Below are positions 30,946-39,579 of a DNA stretch of 39,579 bases, piece by piece. The position numbers were made by a program, and so were the translations under genes. Below the pieces are notes generated by a model that was not told where the DNA came from, searched no databases, and saw nothing but the letters and a program-made list of their open reading frames with translations. Position 1 is the first letter of the stretch; the number at the start of each line of letters is the position of its first letter. Location of the stretch: positions 1,625,689-1,665,267 of the forward strand of contig BFEA01000012.1 in assembly GCA_003427395.1 (NCBI GenBank), written 5' to 3'. The DNA is from Chara braunii. Taxonomy: Eukaryota > Streptophyta > Charophyceae > Charales > Characeae.

Positions 30946-31330
30946 GAAAGCACTTTCGTTAAACAAGTAGGCTTCCCAAATTTATACTAAGTTAGATATA
31001 ATATGAAGACAAAAGCTTTTTTTGCAAAGGTTAATTTATATAGAGTTCAATATCAATCCCAAAACTAATTTTGGCTTCAGTAGTCTAACTTTGTCTCCCT
31101 GATTTAGTAAAAATTAAAAAAACACTTATCTTAGCAGAATAGACTTCCAAGATATTAACTAAGTCAGATATATAGTTAGAACAAGGTTGACTTTTGCAAA
31201 GATAAAATTTTGGGTAACTCCCTGGATTTGTAGAAATTTGGGTAGCACTTCCTCCAACGGAAGTCTTTTTCCTAAATTTATACAAAACTAGAGATGAAGT
31301 TAGAACAAGTGAACTTTAAAAAAAATAAAA
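30946..31330 (+). repeat. Three diverged direct repeats
   Basis: GCACTT...(A/T)AGACTTCC-AA-ATATTA-ACTAAGTCAGATATA-like units start at 30951, 31122 and 31246, each followed by GAACAAG-TT-ACTTTTGCAAAG-like sequence. Confidence 0.75.
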
Positions 31331-31542
31331 ATTGAACTAACTCTTATGACACCAGCATATGACGGTCATCTAAAGCTACTACCTATAAAAAAAATAACTC
31401 AAACTAGACTCACAGTCAACGCAGACGCATGCAACCAAGGTAAGTCTCTCACAAAAAATCTCAAGTAGTTTACAGATAAGATAGTTCACTGATTTTCCAA
31501 ATGATGACCCTTTTACCCATCTTACATATGACATGATGCTAG

Positions 31543-32195
31543 ACCATTCTGCTTAAAAACAGTATCCAACATTCCTCAGGTTATACACGAACAGGTTGCA
31601 CAAGTACTTCTCTCTTCTCTGGATATATGTTTATACCATTATACTTAAAAAACAATGCCTAGTCGTTCTGAATTATTTAAATATCTTAAATTTAAATAAT
31701 TATTTGACTTGTGTTCTGATATAGGCACCAGACTAATCATTCTGCTTATAAACAATATCCAGTTGTATGTTCACGTGTATATATTATTAAGTGTTTCCAA
31801 CGTATACTCAGTTTCTACTTAGTGCGTGGCTTCAGACGAAAACCATTCTGCTTAGAAACAATGCTTAGCCTTTCATAATCATCTTCCTTTATAATAAAGC
31901 AAAAAGCGAACCATTATCCTTAGAAACAATGTTCAACCTCTCTCTAAGTCACATAAAACATGGAGTTGGACTATTCTGCTTAGAACAATGACCAATTTCA
32001 GTCAGAAAACCCAAAAAAAAATAGTAGACCGAACCATTCTGCATAGAACAATGCTTGGCCTCATAAATCAGACAGGCAAACCCTAAAAAATAAACATAGC
32101 AATCAAACCATTTTTCTTATAAAACAATGTCTTGTCCTTCAAAAATAAATAAGAAACATAACATTAGACCATTCTGCTTTGAAACAATGCCCATC
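31543..32195 (+). repeat. Array of nine spaced ~28-nt direct repeats
   Basis: Core ACCATTCTGCTTAGAAACAA then TGCC at 31543, 31635, 31735, 31842, 31910, 31970, 32033, 32107, 32168. Spacing is 92, 100, 107, 68, 60, 63, 74, 61. CATT and AATG near the ends of the core can pair. Intervening sequences differ, though several end in AACATAG/AAACATNG-like sequence. It stops 35 bp before fold-back element copy 2. Not a CRISPR array (see rejected list). Confidence 0.88.
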
Positions 32196-32230
32196 TTTTT
32201 ATTGACCCTGTCAGATGCATGCAATACCAC

Positions 32231-32719
32231 CTTCAACGGAAAAAATTCCCTGAATTAAATAATGATTCTATAGTAAAATTAAATTTAAATTTTAAATTTT
32301 TATTCCATCTTAAAAAATACCATTCCAATTTTTAAATTTTTCGTCTTACTTGCAAACTTTGATTCCAAGAATGGGTATCCCTTCTTATTTGGACTGCATG
32401 CTAGAAATGGAATGAAAGTTTCGATGTGTTCACGAAATATTTTAATTTGACTGTCATTCTAAGTAAGGATTTTCAGTCATAATTGTAGTGGAATGAAAAT
32501 TTAATTAAAACATTTCATAAACTCATCCAGACTTCCATTCCCTCTTCAACAAGTAGATGTCGGTGGAAAGGAAAACTCAAATTTAGACAAGAACTTATCA
32601 AATAAAACTGAAAATTTTAAAATTTGACGAACATTGGAATTATAATTTATAAATATGGAGGATTTTTTTTTTTATCGAATGTTTTTTAAACTTTCATTTC
32701 TTGTGAGAATTTTGATGTT
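32231..32719. mobile_element. Fold-back / MITE-like element, copy 2 (about 489 bp), inverted
   Basis: Plus-strand sequence matches the reverse complement of copy 1: CGTCTTACTTG, CCAAGAATGGGTATCCCTTC, GACTGTCATTCTAAGTAAGG, and ATTTATAAATATGGAGGATT. Ends CTTCAACGGAAAAAATTCCC and GAATTTTGATGTTG are diverged forms of the copy 1 termini. 32720-33000 holds nothing that I recognise. Confidence 0.82.
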
Positions 32720-33119
32720 GTTCCCTCAGTTCATCCCTTAGTCTGAGTTTTAAACCATAAAACAAAATTAAAATGCATACATGCATTTTTTTTGCTTAAT
32801 CTGATTGGGTTCTAAAAAGAAAGTAATTGTTAGGGTGTATTATTCAGACCAAAGAGATGTACTCATAAAGGTTTAGTGGACACATATAGAGATAGCGCTT
32901 GTTACTGGACAACTCTCAGTCTTCATAACATTGCCTAGGTTCCAACAGAACTCTCGCAATCAGTGGGTCGAAGTTGTTGCACGCCCAGCCTCGGCCGGGG
33001 GGTCCGAGTCGGCCGCGGCCTAGGCCGATGACCGAATCAGCCCGGTTCGGCCCAAGCAGACCTGCCGAGTTCGGTGCATTATTTTTTTTTTCCATCTTTT
33101 ACGTGTAAAAAAATAAAAT

Positions 33120-33166
33120 AAAATATGGGCGTGTAGGGCTTGAAAAGCCTTACACGCCCATATTTT
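33120..33166. repeat. Near-perfect 22-bp hairpin, 3-nt loop
   Basis: AAAATATGGGCGTGTAGGGC and its inverse with one mismatch, loop GAA. Confidence 0.93.
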
Positions 33167-33349
33167 GTTTTTGGGTGTCCGACCTTCGGCGTGGCGCAAA
33201 AAAAAGCAAAAATAGAAAAAAAAAAAAAAAAAGGCCCGGCGGGCCATTTTGGCCCTGTTTCGGTGCGAGCGAGTGAGGGGCATCGTGTGGGTAGTGGGCA
33301 GTGTGGGGAGGGCGGTGGGTCCATGCCCAGACCACGGCAAAAATATTAT

Positions 33350-33383
33350 CGTTTTAGATAAATGCTGCCATTTATCTAAAACG
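33350..33383. repeat. Perfect 15-bp hairpin, 4-nt loop
   Basis: CGTTTTAGATAAATG, CTGC, CATTTATCTAAAACG. Confidence 0.95.
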
Positions 33384-33434
33384 ACAACAGTTGTTGCTGT
33401 TGCCGTTATGCTGCCGAAATGCCTGCTCACCACT

Positions 33435-33435
<1 letters not shown>

Positions 33436-33505
<70 letters not shown>

Positions 33506-33522
33506 AGAGAGAGACACCAGAA

Positions 33523-33580
<58 letters not shown>
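33436..33580. repeat. (GA)n microsatellite, two blocks
   Basis: GA runs 33436-33503 and about 33520-33580, split by GACTAGAG and GACACCAGAAAG. A GC-rich stretch with GGCCGAAC repeated at short intervals (33720-33800) follows up to the hAT start codon. Confidence 0.95.
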
Positions 33581-33584
<4 letters not shown>

Positions 33585-33844
33585 TCTTCTTCTTTTTCTT
33601 CTTCTTTTTCTTTCTGTGCACCCTGCGGCGGCGCGCACCGCGCGAGCACGCGGGACAGCGGCCGCTGCACGGCCGTCGCCATCGCCGCTCGCGTGTTCCA
33701 GAAGCACGCGGCCTTTTTAGTGCCCGGCCACGGCCGAACTCAGCCGAACGCGTCCGGGCACGGCCGAACGTGGCCGATCGAGGCCGAACGCGGGCAACGG
33801 CGGCCGGGCAAAGTTGCCCGCCTCGGACCGTGACCTAGCACGAC

Positions 33845-36800
33845 ATGGAGGGGACAAGGCGGCAGGAGCGGCGGGGACGTGAGGGTGCGGTGACATTGAG
33901 GGGATCCAACATCGACGGTGCGGCATGGTCAGACGACATCCAAGATCAAGGCCACGACTTGTTGGATCCTGGTGGGGGGTTGATGACGGGGGGTGCAGGG
34001 AGCAGCATTGCGGGGGGGTCTGGGGGTGCCCAATTCAACCCGCTGTCCGAGAAGGAGATGGCGAAGTTGAGGCGAGGGAACATTGTTTGGAACTTCGTCA
34101 CCGCGGGACAGTACGTCGGGGACCAATCCAAGATGCACGGGGACCGAAAGTTGCGTTGCAACTTATGCGGCCACCTGTTTCAGGGGGGGTTGTCGAAGGG
34201 CGCGCGTCATTTTATGCAGTCGAAGTTCTGCGAGGCTAAGGGGATGAGAGTTCTCGCGGAACTCTGGAACAACACGGACTACACATTTGTGTCGTTCAGT
34301 GCTCAGCAGGTGCAGAGGTGGATGGCAGACGAGGGCGCCCGCGGGTGGCCAGAGATAGCGGATGGACGACGCAGAGAGGGACGACATTCAGGACGCCCTC
34401 GATGAGGAGGGCTGCGAGGGTGGGGCCAGGGAGGGGACGGTTGTAGACGTGGCAGACGAGGCAGTCGGAGAGCCTAACCTGCCAGGGGAGGAGGTGGTGA
34501 TGACGTCGAGAGGAGTCGGTGGAGCGAGTCCTGCTACTAGGGCGCCGCGAGCTGAGGTGGAGCGCGTGAGGAAGGAGAAGAGGACAGTGGGGCAGGCTGG
34601 TGTCGAAGTGCTAGACATGGGCAGGGAGAAGAGGGTTCAACAGACCACGATTGACGAGATGTATGCCAGGGAGAAGTTGGCCGAGTTCACAGACGCGTGG
34701 CTTCAGTGGATCTACGTGAAGAAGTTGCCATTCAACGCCTTCCGTGGTCCGGAGTTCCAGAGGGTGCGGCAGGCAGCAGAGAGAGTGCCTCGCTCTATCC
34801 AGTTCCGGTTTTCCTCCTACAGGGTTAAAGCGGGCGCCGGTATCCCTTCGCAGAGGGCGAAGGTGGCGACGATGGTGAGCGAGGTGCGCGCCACTTTCCG
34901 GCACAGCGGTGCCACTATCCTTTCTGGCGGGAGGAAGTCGCGCAGCGGCAAGCCGTTCGTGAACTTCCTCGCCGGGGATGCTAACGACGCCCTGCTATAT
35001 GCCACCGTCGCACGTGACAGGTCGGTCCGAGACACAGTGGACGTCGTGTACCGTAGGTGGCAGGCCATCATCTTGTCCTTTCCTGCAAAGAACGTGATCG
35101 GCTTCTGCACAGACTCCGCTAGTAACTATGCGGCCGCAGCGCGCAGGTTCGCCACAGACCCCGAGCCTGAGATCAGGAGGATCACTTGGCTCCCCTGCTC
35201 CACCCATGTCTGCAACTTGATGTTGTCAGATATCGGGACGCGAGTGGTATGGGTCAAGGAGACCATCATCCGCGCTCGAGCGCTTGTGTGGTTTCTTAAA
35301 TCGCATGGCGCTGCTCACACCCTTTTTAGGAAGGTAAGCCCTCGCGTTCAGCTCGTCGAGCCCGTTGAGACACGGTTTGCATCGGTTTTCCTGATGCTGA
35401 CATGTCTCAAAGGCCGACGAGACGCGTTGCAGAGCATGTTGCACGGGGATGCTTGGGCACGCATCCCGTGGGATCGTGCCCACGTATCTCAGGCGCAGTG
35501 GGTGCAACAGCAGATCTGGGATGGGGAGTTTTGGCAGCGTGTCCATTACGCCATCCTAGTCATGTTGCCCGTCCACCAGCTGCTGCGCAGATGTCCGTCG
35601 TTTACGAGTGGAGTCAGCATCTACTGCAGTTGATGGGCAGGGTCGACGTACCGACGGACATGATCGAGCCGTGCGTGCATGAGGTTGCCATCCGCAACCT
35701 CCACATGCTAGAGCCCGCACATGCCGCGGCCCACCTCCTCAACCCTCGTCGACGGTCCCTCACGTATTACCATTCGATGGAGACGACCACCGACGACTGC
35801 CATGTGGTCGAGGAGTGCGACAGATTTTTCCTGGCGCAGACCGGCATCGATCCGGTCGGCTTATTGTACAGGACCGTGAGGGACCAGATGAGGGCGTTCA
35901 ACTCGAGGCGAGGGGATTGGGGAGATCGTGACCTCTCCGATGCCGAGGCGGCCGATTGCAGGGGGGACAGTGAGACCGAGCGATGTGCAGCGTGGTGGTT
36001 CGAGCATGGACGTGCCCACCCGGAGTTGCGCACCATCGCCATCCGTGTCATGAACTTGTGGACGACTGCCTCTCCAGCGGAGAGGAACTGGGCGGAGCAC
36101 GAGCGCGTCAGCACCGCAAGGCACTGCAAGCTTGGGTTCGCCAAGCTTGCACAGCTGGTTGAGATTGCCAGCAATCTCAAACTAGCCTCGTGCGCACAGC
36201 AGGGTGGTGGCTACGTGTTGCCATGGGTTATGGGGACCGTTCGGGGGGGGACGGCGGCAGAGGAGGAGGATGAGGAGGGACATGTGGAGCCCGAGGTGTG
36301 GGGAGCGCGACCTGATGGCAGTGTTCTCGAGCAGGAGATCCAGCGACAGATTGTCGCTTTCCGTGACTGCCGACCGACCAGAGCCCGTTCGGTTCGGGAC
36401 GTGTTCGACAGCAGAGCGACGGAGCTGCGACCGTGGCCGGAGGGTGGGGATGATGTGGACGCTGCTGCGGCAGACGACGACATCGACAAGAACTGGACTG
36501 ACGATGATGACAGACCGCTGAGTCACGACCCGACGGCTGAGCGAGTGTACTTCACTTATGGTGGGGGTCGTGACGGCATGGATTCACACACATCAATTAT
36601 CACTGGTGGTGTGCCGTCAACCGCGCAGGCGAGTGGCAGCGCAGAGCCGACGGTGGTCTTGGAGGACGTTCGCATGCGGAGGTTCGCATGGACGACTCGG
36701 GGGAGCAGCAGCCACGGGGAAATCTTTGGCACACAAGCAGGCGTTGGGAGGTTAGGACCGATAGCGAGGCCGAGGGGGAGGCCGAGGATGAGGAGGTGCC

Positions 36801-38600
36801 CCTTCACGATCGTCGCTTCTCTCCCTCCCATTATCCGATCTTTGCACAGCCCGAGGCACTTAGGCGTTCGGAGAGGTTGGCGTCGGCAGCAGGCAGAGAC
36901 CGGACACATGACGGCGAGCATCGTGGGGGGGAGAGGACTCCTTCCGACGCTGGTATCCGCCCTTGCTCGCCGTCGGTGCTCCGCACACAGGACTTCGAGG
37001 ACATAGGGCTTGGTGGGAGCTTGGGAGATTTGAGTGTCGAGGGACGTCGACGTGCCTCACCGCAGGATGTGCGCACAGACGCGGGCGTTGAGCGGGGCCC
37101 TGTTGAGACTGAGGAGGAGAGGGATGCCCGTTTGGACCGAGAGGAGGAGGAGCGGCTGAGGAGTTTGCCACAGTGGGAGGGTCGGTTCACGTATCTTGAC
37201 GAGCAGCGTTGGCAGAGGGACTTGGAGACAGGAGTGGGGGAGAACCGTGACGTCGACGACTCGGGTGTCCCTGAGGAGGCGGTTCAGGGGGAGTTCGATT
37301 ATGAGGGGCAGGATGTTGCCGCGGGTGGTGGGTCAGGTGGTGGACGACGTGGCGACAAGGAGACCGCGGGTGTCCCTGAGGGGCAGGATGTTGTCATGGG
37401 CGGTGGATCCCCTAGTGGGGGCCGTGGCGACAGCGAGACCGCGGGTGATGAGGGACAGGGTGCCGCAGTGTGCGCCAGAGGAGAGGGTCGGGAGATGGGG
37501 ACACCGTGGGTGTTGGTGGAGACGATGGACCGACTGGCGACGATGACAACGACCACGGTCCCGTGGACGATCCGTATAGGCTCGCCTTGGTGTTGAAGGA
37601 TCTCACAGTGCCTCCATTGCGCCCTGCCGACACAGCGCACACTTTCTTCGACGCTGACGCTTTGGCACATGCGTTGAAGGATGACCCTTTCGCACACGTG
37701 AGCCACAAGAGCGGCAAGCAGCGGGCCCCTGGGACGGTATATTCACCGCCGCCGTTCACAGTGCAGAGCCCTCACTGGTCGGGTTCGTTGCTCAACGGGG
37801 TTAGAGGGAGGGAGTCCGGTGCGGGTGAGGTGGGGTCCGGCAGACGCAGCGACGACGACAGAGATAGTGCATGATCGATGCCTCCACCGCCCGCACGGAC
37901 TCCGGAGGCCAGGGTCGACACCGGGGACCGGACGGTGGCACCCGGAGTTGCGCGCAGTGGCGGTTCCCCACCGCGAGTCCGAGGAGGTGTGAGTGGCGGA
38001 TGGTCAGCTGTTCGTCGGGTCGGGGAATGGTTTCGGGCGGATTACGACGCCGGGAGGGGCGTCTTCACGGGACGTACGCCTGTTCAGACGCAGGCTGCTG
38101 AGGGTGGGTCCGGACGCCCGAGCCTGCAGATGGCAGGCCGCATGCTTGGTTTGTCACGAGCGGAGACGAGGAGGACATTGGTCCTCGAGGCCGCAGGGAC
38201 ATCCACGGACAGGCTGCGGGGAGAGCAGTTCACATCGGGCGAGGAGGGGTTGTCGATGCGTCCCGGGACTAGACGACAGCATGGCCTCTCGGAGGTTGAG
38301 GCTCGACTTGCTGCAGGGGTCGCCGCTGGGCAGGCAGCATTGGACGCGATTTAGAGGGAGAGAGAGAGGGGGATTGCTGCACAGGCGGAGGAGGACGAGG
38401 ACGCCAACACTGAGTCCGAGCCGATCGAGACTGCGACACGCAGACACAGGGCACAGGTGGCCGTGGCGGCCGCTGCGGCACATGCGGCATACGCCAGGGG
38501 GGCAAGGGGAACAGATGCCGGAGGAAGAGGAGGGCGCTGGGGAGGACCGCATGGCCGCACGTCCTTCGGGAGAGGCCGCGCGCGCTCTGGTGGGAGGTGA
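33845..38600 (+). pseudogene. hAT-type transposase with long C-terminal tail, decayed
   Basis: Seen: start ATG 33845 (in-frame TAG nine bases upstream); BED-type zinc finger C105-x2-C108-x13-H122-x6-C129; a DUF659-like core with RKSRSGKPFVNFLAGD, VIGFCTDSASNY and LPCSTHVCNLMLSDIG (34930-35240); the hAT dimerisation domain SPAERNWAEHERVSTARHCK to EIASNLKL (about 36075-36183); then about 800 codons of acidic, Gly- and Ala-rich tail, including a repeated EGQDV..GGGS..GGRGD.ETAG unit (37297-37455), ending RSGGR-TGA at 38600. Frame jumps near 34360, 35590, 36740 and 37480; TGA 37872-37874 (apparent CGA) and TAG 38352-38354. The Asp expected in ILS-D-GRKS is Gly (GGC), so catalysis was probably lost even before the frame breaks. 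Known: hAT enzymes cut and paste DNA and leave 8-bp duplications. Terminal inverted repeats were not located. A domesticated or non-autonomous origin cannot be excluded. Confidence 0.82.
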
Positions 38601-38614
38601 AGACGTTTGTGGTG

Positions 38615-38952
38615 TTTTTTGCTACTCCGTTGTACAGTAGAGACGACGCCCGTCGACGGGTCCAGTTTTTTTTTTCTACTCTATTGTGTAGCAGAGACGA
38701 TGGGTCCAATTTTTTTTCCCTACGCAGTTATACATTAGGGTTTTTATTTATTTTTTTCGTACTCGGTTTTCATTAGAGACAATGTGGACATTAGGGTTTT
38801 CATCTTTTTTTTTCCTACTCGGTTGTATAGTAGAGACGACGCCCGTCGACGGGTCCAATTTTTTTTTGCTACTCTGTTGTGTAGCAGAGACGATGAGTCC
38901 AATTTCTTTTTGCTACTTGGTTGTACAGTAGAGACTACGGGTCCAGTTTTTG
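38615..38952 (+). repeat. Seven-unit tandem repeat just 3' of the hAT frame
   Basis: Units of 42-54 bp: T-run, CTACTC-GTTGTA-AGTAGAGACGA, then GGGTCCAA. Units 1-2 and 5-6 form a higher-order pair about 190 bp apart sharing CCCGTCGACGGG. Units 3-4 are diverged. Confidence 0.88.
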
Positions 38953-39579
38953 GCTTCAGCCTTGTACATACGCATTTCCATTGAATGCTTTGTCATATAT
39001 TTGCTCTTGTTTTTCTTCCTCTGCCAACATTGGTCTTGCATCTGAGTCGCTATTGTCTGGTGATTGTTTTCTACTCTGTTGTCGTGATTGTTGCAAATTA
39101 TGTGCTTCTCCGATGCCACGCACGTGCATATTATGGATGCCTCCATTATGAAGGTGCTATTATTTTCATATGCGACATAGGGATGGCGTGCTAATAAATG
39201 TGTTCTTACATAAATGATGTGCTAATGAATGTCCATCAGTCTCCTGAGTGAACACACACTATGACACACTTGCCTGTTATCATTGTTTGAAACTTGTGGT
39301 TCGCCGCACTGTGATTGATTTTCAATGTGTTTTGACATTGGTATGGCAAACAAGGTCTGACTTATGATTGTCAAATTTGCCATGAATGGGTTGTTTTCAA
39401 GTAAGCCACGAACTGTCATCGCCCTCATTAATGAAACTGACACCTACCTTTCAGTGCGTGAGGCCCTGATCCGCCTGGGGTCTGCCATCTGCAGCCCCGT
39501 CTAGCTTCGACCCGGTCTGGCCGCACAGCCCGCCCCAACCAGGCCCTTATCCAACCCACATTGGGCCGCCCCCGCAGGG
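38953..39579. other. Right-hand end, no gene seen
   Basis: Mixed-composition sequence with short frames only. The last 100 bp is GC-rich (CCGCCCC, GGGCCGCC). No domain or repeat family recognised. Confidence 0.5.

Noticed and set aside
31543-32195. CRISPR-like array
   Set aside because: Repeats are imperfect, spacing varies from 60 to 107 bp, there are no cas genes, and the surroundings are eukaryotic transposons.

Overview
This window is nuclear, eukaryotic, non-genic DNA made almost entirely of decayed transposable elements and simple repeats. I see no intact host gene, rRNA or functional tRNA. A primer-binding site matching the 3' end of plant-type tRNA-Asp, Ty3/gypsy polyproteins, and a hAT transposase with a long charged C-terminal tail all point to the green lineage. 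My best guess is a streptophyte (charophyte) alga such as Chara. That guess rests on recalled protein style, not on a search.

Layout. (1) 89-1923, minus: a decayed gag-like gene with coiled coil and CCHC knuckle. (2) 2296 to about 12470, minus: a Ty3/gypsy element (element 1). Read 5' to 3' on the minus strand it has an LTR, a tRNA-Asp-type PBS, an RG-rich ORF, two tandemly duplicated ORFs of unknown family, gag, protease, RT, RNase H and integrase. Nearly all of its stops are single C>T or G>A transitions (mostly apparent CGA>TGA), as expected of a silenced, cytosine-methylated copy. gag and protease share one frame. RT begins in the -1 frame at a TTTTTTA heptamer in exact slippery register. 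(3) 12470-17400: microsatellites, a 446-bp tandem repeat carrying (TAA)n, and a 1.4-kb tandem duplication. (4) 17400-21060: tRNA-like fragments, hairpins, tandem repeats and a 61-N gap. (5) 22665-27700, plus: a second, far more decayed Ty3/gypsy element (element 2), still recognisable in gag, protease, RT, RNase H and weakly in integrase. (6) 28181-32719: two inverted copies of a 0.5-kb fold-back element. Between them lie large palindromes, duplicated modules and an array of nine spaced direct repeats. (7) 33845-38600, plus: a hAT-type transposase pseudogene with BED finger, DUF659-like core, dimerisation domain and a very long low-complexity tail, followed within 20 bp by a tandem-repeat array.

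The most unusual signals are the duplicated pre-gag proteins of element 1 with splice-acceptor-like sequences in front of each ORF, the candidate -1 frameshift site between protease and RT, the nine-copy spaced-repeat array, and the pair of inverted fold-back elements.
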